Source: Metaphire vulgaris (Eukaryota > Annelida > Clitellata > Crassiclitellata > Megascolecidae). Taken from it: a DNA stretch of 64,000 nt. Within the stretch, counting starts at the first letter, position 1. Every line of letters begins with the position of its first letter. The notes beneath the pieces were generated by a model. The model was given only the letters and a program-made list of their open reading frames with translations, did no database searches and was not told the DNA's origin. Of this stretch, positions 45,649 through 58,500 are shown piece by piece. A program made the translations under genes and the position numbers. The stretch lies in assembly GCA_018105865.1 (NCBI GenBank), contig CM030834.1, forward strand, positions 9,279,273-9,343,272, in the 5' to 3' direction.

Positions 45649-47409
45649 ATATATAAATTCTGTGGAGATTTTGGATTTTGGAGACAAACTTATAAAAGTG
45701 GTCCCATAATCTAGAAGTTTAATTTATACAGTATCTTCCTGCTTTCAATTACAGATTTTCCTATTTATCTGTAATTCATATGACTAATTGTGTTGTTGAA
45801 TAGCATTATTTTGCAATGACATTTTCCATCGCATGGAGCAATTTGAAAACCCTGAAGTGCGAATGCTCTGGCGTCAGATTAAGCCACTGATACGTGGCAA
45901 GATACTGTACTCTCCAAACACGCCTCTGGTACACCGTATCATTCGCAAGGTTTGAGCATCGACATTGTCCGCTATTCCACTATTTCATGAAATTTGTGTT
46001 ATGTAATCATTTCTTGTCTGACGTTTTTGGTAAATAACTGCAGTAACATGCAGCCATAGGTATGTGTTATTTGTGCACATTTCTGATATGTGCAAAGATT
46101 ACCGTATTATCTTAGGTATAATATGCACTTTTTCTACAAGATACCTGGTACAAAGCCTGGGTGCATTTTATGCATAGGAATAAATTCATCTGTGCTTTTC
46201 AGCCAAACACCACTCATTTATATAGACCAGTGGATCATTGATGCACTGACCAGAAGGGGTTTACTTTCATTTTAATAAACTTGATAATTAATTATTTTAA
46301 ATTCTGTCACTTGGATTTTGTTAGTTGATTCTATAATATTCATTTTAAAATATTGATAAATTTTATATGGCTTTAAATGGGACTGTTTGCAAAATAAAAG
46401 AAGGGTGTAAGACTGTATTTCATCCCGTAGGTATACATTACACAAATAAGTATGTAAACATTTTAAAATCAAAGTTGACTGCTGGCTATTGTGTGTGGAA
46501 TGAAATAAAAAAAGACACCAAAATGGGCTCGTCTAAGCGGACTGCTTTGTCCAAAGGTCTTATTAGTGGTGTCAACTGTACAGGCTTACTGGTATTGTTG
46601 GTATTGACTAAGAGATACACTTGGCACAGAACATAACTCTAAAGAGATTCAATCTCCAATAAAGTTATTCTTGATATATGGTAGCCAGTTAGTCGACCAT
46701 TCTCCTCGCTATCTGACAATTTACTCTTGCTAACTTTGTGTAATTGGAAAGTTCTAAGTTCTTTGATACAGTGTGGTCACCCAGTACATTCTCAGGCAAG
46801 ATATTGCATGCATGCTGTACAAAATAGTATACATAGGTTTTAAGATTTTTATTTATACCTCTCGAAACTTGGAGCATGTATAAATCGTGGCTGCTTATCA
46901 TACCTGAGATAATATGGTAATTCGTATTATTGCAGACAAGCACAAACCTCGTATATCTATATTTTTAGGTGACCAGAATTGACTCAGTTATTGTTAAAAA
47001 TGCCTCGGTTATTGGGCTGTATATTTACTTAAAGAATTTCTTTGTGATTTTGGCACTTGTGTGATTTCTGCATATCTTGTCATTTGCTCTTGTAACTGTA
47101 ATCATTTTTAGGCTAACTGGACGTTTGAATACATGGCCAGAGTCCAGTCATTGGCAAGCCATTGGTTGGGCATTTTGCCTTCGATTCATCAGTTTGTTAA
47201 TTCGAGTCCAATAACACATCTGCGTGTTAGTTATTTTATTTGACAAGCTTTTAAGTCGTTCTTGTTACAGATATTTATACAATTTTGAACAACCCCTTTA
47301 TCTTACCGGTAACTGCAATATTGATGTCAGATTATATTTGCTATTTTTTTCTTGCATCTTTTATCAGCTGGTAGTCTCGGTCCATGATTAGCATACAATG
47401 ATTATTTTT

Positions 47410-47445
<36 letters not shown>

Positions 47446-48556
47446 GGTGTCAGCATCAATATTGTATTGGGTTTTTGGAATCTGTTTAAAAATCTATTTG
47501 TCAACTTGTTTAGGATGGCGTACAAACTGCAAGACTTATGTATCCTCAGGATAAAAATTTGGAATCACTTCTGAAATGGATGGATAGCAGACCAGAATAT
47601 TTCAATGGCATCAACTGGAATACTCTACTGAAAAGTTCCGAGACATTTATGTCATTTCTTGCAACATACTTGCAGGTATAATAGTAATTTTATAAGGTGG
47701 AGGCCCCAATGACATTGTATTGAACAATTATTATTTTTTATCTTTTCTTGTATTTTTTACATTATATTAAGAGTTCTATTGATGATCATTCATGTTGTTT
47801 AATTATGGTTATTTTATTCTGCACAGGCTCAAAAGGAAGTGTTCAGAACTGGCTAAGAGAAATGTAAAGTGAATTTTTGATGTTTAAAATGGACTTATTA
47901 TATGTCGCTTGAAAACTGAAAGGCATTCGGTGCTATTCGGTACAGTGGTTCTCACACAGGGCAGTCCCTACTGAACCACTATAAGCCTTGTAAAATTATA
48001 TTATATTATATTATATTATATTATTCATTAGCATTAGACATTGGAATATAACGTCTGGCTTCTGATGTGCTTTTTACAATGAGTAGACTGAAAGGCATGA
48101 ATTGCAGAACTTGCTTTTACTGTCAGAATTGATTGTTTGCTTTATATTTTGAAGTTTTATGATGCAGCTAGTGTCAAAATTTATGCACTTCTGCAATGCA
48201 TGGATTTTTATATTGATATTTTGCAATTTTAGTGTTTCCGGTTTGACAAATTTGAACCATACAACAGTGAAAGTGAGCTGGTTAAGGCCAGTTTGGAATA
48301 TATTGATAATCAGTTGCTGTGGGCTGGTAAGATTGCTAAAAGAGAACTCTGTGATGGCTGTTTCAGATAAAGATGTAAAGAAATATTGTGATTTAGTTGA
48401 CAAGGTTGGAAGTGTTGTAGGCGGTTACGACTGAGCTCATGTGTTGCTGCATTTTAAAGCAATTGCACATTTGTCGTACAACTAGCACTTACTAATAATG
48501 AACACTTAAAACTTGCAGTAACTATGTGCTAGTGTTTTAAAGATGCTGTTAAGTTT

Positions 48557-48599
<43 letters not shown>

Positions 48600-49523
48600 T
48601 TTATGCCCTCGGTACTTCATTCCCGAGGACTTATGATAAAAAAATTGTCCGGAGACATGAAATTAAAGCGTGCTAGCTCGTTGGTTGCAGATTTGGAAAT
48701 GTTCCTCGGAATGCGATGGCGTTGAAACGCTGAATCGTGACGGATATTCTTTGGAACAGAAAGCATCCTTCTCTATTGTCCCCGGATTGTAGGGCAATGA
48801 GTCGACCCAGATCGTTGATAAAGGAGAGGGCGTCGTTGTTGATGGGGCCAAATGTTTCAAATGCCAGCGCAAGAAGATGTGGGTGGATGAGAGGGCCTGA
48901 TATTTTGATGTCTTTCTGCCGCAGCTGCTTCTGCGGGCGGCTCCTGCTGCGGCGCTGTGGTTGGCAAATACGTGGGGGCAACTGTGTCTGCCACAGTTGC
49001 ATCCCACATCAGGCATCGCCTGTCCGCCACGGTATCAGGGTCATGCCGTCTGGTCTTTTCCCATCGGTTCGGCAGAGACCAGGCGGCTCCTTGATAGCAG
49101 GGATCCCACCCCTAACCAAGGCCCTCTGAACTATGTCATTCAGCAAGCAGTGTCGGGGGACACGACCTGGACCTAGATGACATGAGAGCCCATGAGCGCC
49201 GTCCTCAGAGACCATAACACCGCAAAGGGCAAAGGTGCTTCTCGAGATTGTGGCCCCTAGTCGAGACCGACGGCGACTCTGATCGATCGCATCATCGCAT
49301 CATGAAGGCCACAGCTGGTGATTGGAAGTGCATGGAGCCAGTCGCTAGCGTGTCGTGTTGAGACAGCTCGCAGACGGGCTTGGTGGTATTGCCCTTGATG
49401 GGTCTGGAGTAGATATGCTACTTCCCTTTGAATTAGAGGACGATCCCAGGTGCTCTGCTTGGTGAGGGAGCCGGACGTTGGGCTCGGCAGCTGACTCATG
49501 GAGGACCACTGGTTCCTGACTTG

Positions 49524-49576
<53 letters not shown>

Positions 49577-51910
49577 GGTGGTCCTCAAATGCACACAAAA
49601 TTTTAAAAGTAGATTTTATTGAAGTGCTTTTTGTTTAAGCTGTTCATTTTCTAATAAAAAACATTGGTACCAAGTTTGGCATTCATAGACCCTTATTAAC
49701 CACTGTCACACTTACATTGAAAATTACAAACAGGGTCATTCCATGACAACACAGCCAGTATTTAGACAATTGTTCACCACACCATCTCAGATCTGCAAGA
49801 AATTTGTAGGGCTTGAAGTACAGCTCAAGTTGAGTAAATCTTGAAATTTTCAGCTAGTTTTGTCAAAAACTCTCAGAGATATGATATTTTGAAGATACGA
49901 GGCTAATCGCAGTCAACGCTACGTGTTAAGTTTTTACGATTTTTGAAGTTTAATATCTTGAGAAAAACAGCAGATATCAGGCTGAAATTTGCAGTGTGCA
50001 TACACTTTTCCCAGCTGAGTTGACTGGTGTATTAATCTTTATCATAGGTGCTACACAGCATTCTCTAAAAATGTCCAAACATCCCATAGCAGCCAGTTTT
50101 CACCGATATTTGGCCCGGTATTACCATGAATCAGCAAAACGTTAGACCATGTATGTTGTGTTTTTATGTAACTACATATATGTATTCATCAATTGCAGAC
50201 AGGATTTCTGTCAATGATGAGACCTTGTACCCACTATGTTCACACCAATATTTAGATGCAACACTAATAACAAATGTCCTTTAAAAGTAGTCCAATTATT
50301 TAGTACCAAAAAGGCATTAAACCAAAAACTGTTGAACTTTATGCCACTGTAATCAAGACTATTGCAAAGTAGTCATAATAATCAATGAGTTCTATGATGT
50401 ATCACTGGCATACGGATCGGTGTCATCGACTAGATGCTGGCTCTTCTGTGCACTAGGGAACTGCTGTGATGCCCCTCAACAACTTGTAGCAAGTATTGGC
50501 GTTGTCGTTGTTGAGGCAGTTTCTATCTAGTGAAGACCGAGTGACCGAGTCCTTGTGGTTCTGAGCAAAAAAGGCTATTCCAGTCGAAACATTGCAGCAA
50601 AGGTCGGCTGTAATCAAAGCATGGTTGTGCGCATTTTACTGAAGCACAAGGATACCAAAAGTACGACAGATCGACCCCGTTGCGGTCGGCCCAGGAAGTC
50701 AGCCACCAAAGGCAAAAGAGTCCTGATTAGAACATCTCCTGATAACCGGAAGCTAACGTTTCCTGAACTTCTTCTGAGGGAAAACTATATAAGTCATTAG
50801 TAAGGCCTCGTCTAGAATACTGTGTTGTGTCAGTCATGAGAGAAAGTTTTCTTCAGTGATGAAAGCACATTTTGCAGTCTGTGTAACCATGGCAAGATTT
50901 TTGTAAGAAGGTTTCCACATGAAGAATAGAAGCCGGAGTGCCTAAACATGTCAGTGAAGCATCCAACGAAAGTTATGGTGTGAGGATTCATGGCAGCCAG
51001 TGGGTTTGGAAGACTACATATTGTTGACTGGTTGGTAAATGCAGAGAAATACATTGGCATTCTAGAGAAATTCTAGAGAAATGTATGCTGCCATCAGCTA
51101 AACAGCTATTTCCTAGCAAGTATTTGTTTCAGGACTACAATGCACCCTGTCTCAGAGCGAAAATTGTTGCCTGTTGGAAGAAGAATCATGGAGTTCAGTC
51201 CATTGATTAGCCGGCTCAGTCACCTGATCTTGACACTATTGAGAACTTGTAGTATAAAGTGTCAGCCAAGATTACTAAGAATCAGCCGCAGAAAAGGCGC
51301 GAGCTGATTGAGTCTCTAATTGCAGCCTGGAATCACATCATAACACATGAGCACCTTGTCAAACTGGTCCATTCCATGCCACACAGATGTTATTTAGTCA
51401 GAAAGAACAAGGGATGGCCCATAAAGTATTAATGACCACAATAAATAAAAACGGCCCTTTCAAGGCTACCTTATAAAATTCAAAAGCGCATATTGAGCTA
51501 AAGTAGTTAGAACGCGGACCATATCATGCGAACTCCCGCGAGTGACCATTTTAGTAAAGATTCGAGAAATCACACAGTGGCCATATTTCCTCATAAAAGT
51601 CTGGGAAAAGTGCATAATCAAGTGACATCACATACAGAAACGGAGGCAGAATGAAAATTGATACAAACAATATATAATAACAACCAATTCTACAAGAAAA
51701 TCTGATAATAATATCAAAAAATTATTAAAATACTTCGGTTTTGCAGCCGATGCAAGACTTTTTCACACACTGTAAATATAGGGGTCGTGTGACAGTACTA
51801 AATATGTTTAAATTCGATTGTAATTTTTCCCAATTTGTTTTTATCCCAAATGGAACAGGAAAATGCAAAAGCACTTTGAAAAAGTTTAACTTTTGCTTTT
51901 GAGGACCACC

Positions 51911-51972
<62 letters not shown>

Positions 51973-54648
51973 ATTACTATTTTCCTTAAGGCAACATGTA
52001 GGATTTTTATTATTCAGGTCTTGTGTTTAATGATACTGGTGAAGGATTTTTACCAGACAATGGCATGCCAACACACATTTCATTCAAAATTCGCATGGAC
52101 TCTGATCGAGTGGATTCAACTGTGAAGTTCAAAGTCAAGGATAAGTAAGCAATCATGTAAATGCATTATTATGAAAATATTCATATTTCTTTATTATACA
52201 TGTACCTCATTTACAATATTTTGCTTTGCCGAAGTACTATAAAATCTTGAGTATGGCGCACATGTTTTAGCTCAGAATTTTTCATAGGGGTGTGTATTAT
52301 ATTCATTTAATACCAAAATTAGATACATTTATCCACATTTTTCTCTCTGTGGGAGACAAAGCCCCTTTGGGTCCGTAAGCCCAAAAGGGGCGGTATGCCC
52401 AATGGTGGCAGGTCATTTAATCCTAGTCTTTTAATCCCAGTCACTTAATCCCAGTCACTTAATCCCAAGTCTTTTAATCCTTGTGCAGATAATCCCAAGT
52501 CTTTTAATCCCTGTGCAGATAATCCTCAGACACTTAATCCCTTCAGTCATTCTAGTTTTAATTCATACATGAGGCAGCCTACCCTTGCACTTAATAACAG
52601 AAACCCGGTTGACAATCCTATAGATGAAGCATTCTCCCCTTGCATATAATACCTTGACACATTTGCCCCATCAATACCTTGAATTCATTCTATTTCAAAT
52701 GCATACATGAGGCAGTCTACCCTTGCACTTAATGCCCTCACATAAACAGAAACCTGGTTGACAATCCTATATAAATCAATGAAAACAGCCAGTCAGTAAA
52801 ATTTTAAAAGTTAACAATTCGTACTGTTAGAAAAATGCCGTCAGAGTTAATAAAAAGTAGTAAAGGTAAAACGATACTAGTTCATGATGGATATGAATTC
52901 TGGCTAAGAAGAAAGGCGGTAAGTGGAAACATGAACTGGAGATGTACGAAACATCAATCACTAAAATGTCCGGCCACATTCATACGTGTAGCTTAAAATA
53001 TCGATTTTAAGTTCATATCTATTACTTTTTAACTTGTAACCATGTAACCATGTTTAACTATGTTTTTGTGACATAAACATTTTTGAATTACATCTATAAA
53101 TAGGTTTTTGATATTTGTGAGTGTCTGTGTATTATGTGCTCACCGGGATTAAAAGACTTGAGATTATCTGCACAGGGATTAAAAGACTTGAGATTATCTG
53201 CACAAGGATTAAAAGACTTGGGATTAAGTGACTGGGATTAAGTGACTGGGATTAAAAGACTAGGATTAAATGACAGGGAACCATGCCCAATAGGGGCGGT
53301 AGGTAACACTGGAGGGCTCATCCCCCATGGGAGACCAAATCCCATTGGAACTGCTGGCCCAAACTGTAGCCGTAGGTTCCGTTAGGGTGCTTATGGTGTG
53401 CAGCCCCTGTGGTGGGGGTGGGAGGACAAGACCATCCAGCGAGGACATAGGAAAAATTTTAAATGATGATCTACGCATTCACATTACATTTCAGATTTAA
53501 AAAATTGTTATATGTAATAATATGAACTTTTGCAATAAATCGGGGAAGGAGATAGCCACTTGCCCCCTTCATTTTTGATGGGTTAACAGCTAGTGTTAGA
53601 TAAAATCATGCCATTTAATGATCATATAAGTAAAGCATACAAAGCCACTCATTTACAAACAAGAGATGTTGGGCAAATTTAAGATCTTGTGCCTAAATGT
53701 GCTCTGATCCCCTCTGCCAATGCTCTGGTTAATAGTAGACTTGATTATTTTAATTCTGTATACCATGATTTTGCCAAAACTAATACACAAAAGCTTCAAA
53801 GGTTCTGGCTATTTTCCAGGAATTTGCATTTGGGGGTGTCCCATAATTGCAGGGGGGTGTCAATGTCCAGTGTTTCATCTAGACTCCTTGGACCCAGGAG
53901 GAATAGAATTGGACAGGGAGGTGGCGGGGTTTGATGCTTGACTCCCGGAAAAAAGGAAAATGCAAGTCAAAAATAAGATTTCCGTTGTCATCTCTTCCGT
54001 TTTCATTCTGTCCATCCTAATTTTTGTGGGGTCAGTTATAGTGGCCCAAGTTTCAATTTCCAGAAGCGAATTTTCCCATTTAGAATTTTAAATGAATAGT
54101 TTTAACATCAGTATGTTTTGGTGATAGCCAACACCACCTCTGAGAAGGGGTTTAGGGGCAGGGGTGTCTGTCACAAAGAGGGGGTTTAACTCCCCTGCTG
54201 GGAGTGTAGGAGAATATCTGCAAAGGATTTGGAGTTCTATTGCTGAGCAATAGCCTTCACGAAAACTCGTAGGCAGGGTCGTATTAAACCTGTTCTTCAA
54301 AAGTTAAACTTGCTGCCGGTAGAACAGAGAATTATATTCAAGACTGGTCTGTAAAATACTGCAGTCTGAATAGCCTCAGTTTTTGAAATCTATGTTTAAT
54401 CACCCTAAATATTCCCAACAATAGTGAAAGTGTTATCTTCAATAAGATTTGCTGATTTATTTTACATGTAAGTATAACCAACAATGAAATTCACATGAGA
54501 ACCTTTTGTGCATCAGGCCCAAAATTCTGGAATGTTCTTCCCTTGACTGTTGGATCTTGTGTATTCAAATTGAGCATATCCAAATGTGGGCTGTCTTAAT
54601 GTTTCCCACTGATTTATCTCTGAAATGGAAAATGAAAATGAAAATAAT

Positions 54649-54680
<32 letters not shown>

Positions 54681-55384
54681 TAATAACAATCTGATCTGAT
54701 CTGTTGCAGATGGATATAGAGTACCATTGATTGATAACTTTAGAGTATTAGAACTGGGACTATAAAAGCGCATAATAATAATAATTTAATAATAATAATA
54801 ATAATAATAACTAATAACAATAACAACAATAATAATAATAATAATTCCAGAGATCTGTCAGAGGGAATGAGCAAGACAGACTATAATAATAATAATAATA
54901 ATTATTATTATTATTATTATGCACTTTCTTTTGGTGCTGTTAATTGTGATAGTTTGTATACAAAAGGAAGTAATTCTTACTTATTTAGAAGAATACTTGA
55001 TTAGGCTTGTATTTGTTGATTTCTTTTTCTAATTTCTCCACAATTTCATTGACTTAATATTGATTTGTTTTGTGCAAGGGTTTAATTGTCTTTTGCTTGT
55101 TTAATAATCATTTTGTCATTATTCTTCTGAACTTGTATCACGTACTGATTTTCTGATATTGTTTTAGATACTGGTCACCAGATCCACGAATAAGACCTTT
55201 GCCAGACATGAAATACATTGTATTTGGTTTTGCTTATATTCAAGACTTAGTTGAACACGCTATAATATCTGAGCAAACAGGCAGAGATGATGTAGGAATT
55301 TCTGTTCAGCAATTTCCATATCCATGCTACATTGAAGACAGGTCAGTGTTCATTGGTTGAACTGTGGTCTATAAATTAGCTGGA

Positions 55385-55442
<58 letters not shown>

Positions 55443-55520
55443 ACTACTACTACTACTACTACTAGTACTACTACTATTACTACTACTACCGGTACTACTA
55501 CTACTACCTGCTGCTTGCAG

Positions 55521-55562
<42 letters not shown>

Positions 55563-58500
55563 CTCTATTGCAGCAGTTCCCAACCGGTGGTACCTGTACC
55601 TCTAGGGGTACACAAGCTGTTGCAAAGGGATGTGAAGAAAATGAGAATTAAAAAAAGATATAATGATCTAAAGATTGGTGGAAAGGTAACAGAGAATAAG
55701 TATCAAGATGGAATTTGAGCAAAAACAGGGCAATATATGGGGCGGTCATCGTGTAATTGTAGCAAAAGAGTCTATAGAAGATATTCAAAATTACTGAGAA
55801 TCATTAAAAAGGTCGTCACTTTTTGGAGAAAACATGAAGTAATCTCCAAAATGTATTTAAATGCCAATATAAAAACCACCAAAAGACATACTGTAAAACT
55901 AAAAAAATATTTCAAAGTGTTGTATGTTACGTGCCTAGGAAAATGCATAAAATTCACTTGTTTGCTTGGGGGTACATTTTAAAAAATGGCTGGGAACTGC
56001 TGCTCTATTGAGATGATTTTTATAGTGCCATGAACATCATGGTGAAGGTCAATATTTAAGGTACTTCACCAAAAGTAACTCAAATGAAGTGCAAGGTAGT
56101 GTTCCACTTGGATCATCATCATCAACAACTGTGGGCTCAGCACTCGTTGGTGTCTAATGCAATTATCACAATTTTGTCCCAATCTTTTCTGTTCACAGCT
56201 ATGTGACACAGTTCTTGCAGACATTTTCCATTCCAAATCACCAATGTCTTCACACAATTCCATGTGTGGCCTTCCTTTCTTGTTGGAACCATTCATTATT
56301 CCCAGCATTATAGTTTTGATCTTTCTATCTTTCATATGGCTAATATTTCAAAAGAGACAGTTTCCTCTGTATCACTTTTTGCATCAAGGTTTCCTTTGGC
56401 TGGATTTTCTTGTATAGTTCCTCATTACTGATCTTTTTCACCCATCCATTTCTAAGAATTTTCTGTAACATTTCCTTTCAAATGCTCAAATTCTTCTCTT
56501 CAATTCTTTTGGGATGGTCCATGTCTTGCATCCATACACAAAGCTGCTGAGAATACAGATTTCAAGAGCTGTCTTTTTTACTCTGAGGCTTAATACTTGC
56601 TCTTCCAGATATTGTCCATTGCCTTCAGATTTCCCATTGATAAACCATAGTGCTTTGCTTTATTACTCACTTGGATAGTGCAGCAGAATTCTTTGTGGTA
56701 TTATTAGCAGGCAGTGAATTCCAGTCACTAAAATGGTTGGTGAAAAGTCATACAAAATTCAGGCCATTTTATATTATTTGTCTTTAGATTAGCCTGAATG
56801 AAGTGACCCTTTTTATTTAACTGAGTTTGTTTTGGTGGCCATTGATGACAAGTGAATTGATATTTTATTTCTTGTGTAGGTTTACGTGTATGTTTTATGT
56901 GTAGGTTTACATTTACATCTTGTGTAAGTTTACGTGTTTTGTGTAGGTTTACGTTTGCAATATCTCGTACTCTGCCACTGTTTATGACATTGGCTTGGAT
57001 CTATTCAGTGGCAATGATTGTCAAAGGCATTGTTTATGAAAAGGAACAGCGACTGAAAGAAGTAATGAAGATCATGGGGCTCGGAAACAGCGTACACTGG
57101 ATGTCCTGGTTCATCACTAGTGTTATCATGTTGGGCTTCTCCATTATGCTCTTAGTTATCGTGCTCAAGGTATGGTGTGCAACCATATTGGACTTGTTCT
57201 AATCAGTAATATTATAGTGCTTATCATATTCCTAATTCTTTACTTACAGTGCATGGTAATTAATTATTAGTCTCCTGTTTCTACCCTTTTGAAAGCTCTT
57301 TATTTATATAGAATCTTTGTTTTATTATTTTATAATTGAAGGTTTTCATCAAATATTTGGCATTGATTTGTGTTGTAAAAATCAAGAGCTTTTCATCTAC
57401 TGGTACAGGCTGTGACATCCAACTGGAGTGGGGGCGGGGGGACAATGCAACAAATGTTGTAATCTGATATCAGAAGATGTGTTTCTATTTAGGGAACAAG
57501 ACCACAGCTTTTACTGAATGTTACTTTGGCCTATTTGTGTCATAGTGGTTACCTGAGTAGCCTAACTAATAATCAATTAAGGCTTGGTATCGAGGACTGA
57601 TCCTGTCCTGTATACAGGGCCATTGAGAGAAATTCTGGGCCCCTGGGCAGAGCAGTCACAGGCCCCTAGAAAGTTTATATTTAAGTGGTGACAACCTTTT
57701 TTGCTTGTCAGACTTTTCAGTAATTGGAATTAGATCAAGTGTGGAAAACTGGTAGTGACTTTTTTGCTTGTCTATCCTTCTTCATGATGATGTATAGTAT
57801 TCCACGTGTTAGCATTTTACGGGCCTGCCAGACCTCCTACAGATCACTGGGCCCCTGGGCATTTGCCACTGCCCCCTCTTGACGGCCCAGATGAGGCATT
57901 GACTAATGGCAGACTGGAAAGTGGAAATATATATATACACACACACTTACCATAGACCTCTTAAATTAACCCGTTCCCGGGCAGCGCCGTCTTAAAACGG
58001 TGCCCAAAAATCATATCCCAAAGTGTAACGCCGTCTATAAACGGTGCGCCACATAAGCATCGGACATTGCAGTTTTAAACCGCCCCGGGACTCCGGGAGT
58101 AACTTTTTGATTTAGTTTACTATCCATTCGATAGATGGCAGCACTTTCTTCACTGTTGTTGACTATATAAGCAAGAAAACGCCATTGATCGTCCAAATAC
58201 TGGGATTTTGCATTGAAATGCCTCGAAAAAGACTCGAGTCTGAGGTTTGAAAAATCATAACTCCGCCATAACTCCGCCAATTTTGGCCCGATCTTCAAAT
58301 TTTTTGCACTATTATGTTCCAATTACACTGCCCTAAAACTTTCTCGCTCACAGTTGGGAGGTCATCGCTGAAAATTTTTTTCTATTGTGCTTTGAAATTT
58401 TTTTTGGGGAGGGTTCCGATTTTCGGCTGTAGGGTGGACCTACCCTCAAAAATTTCTTTTTTGAATGGATAGTTCGAAAGAGCAATAAAAATGCTAAACA

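Noticed and set aside
55350..55583. Poly-Ser/poly-Val frame
   Set aside because: Translation of a (CTA)n/(CTG)n microsatellite.
56880..56946. Upstream acceptors as the main start of ABCA exon 15
   Set aside because: Comparison with ABCA proteins places the normal border at 56947. The upstream sites remain only as possible alternatives.
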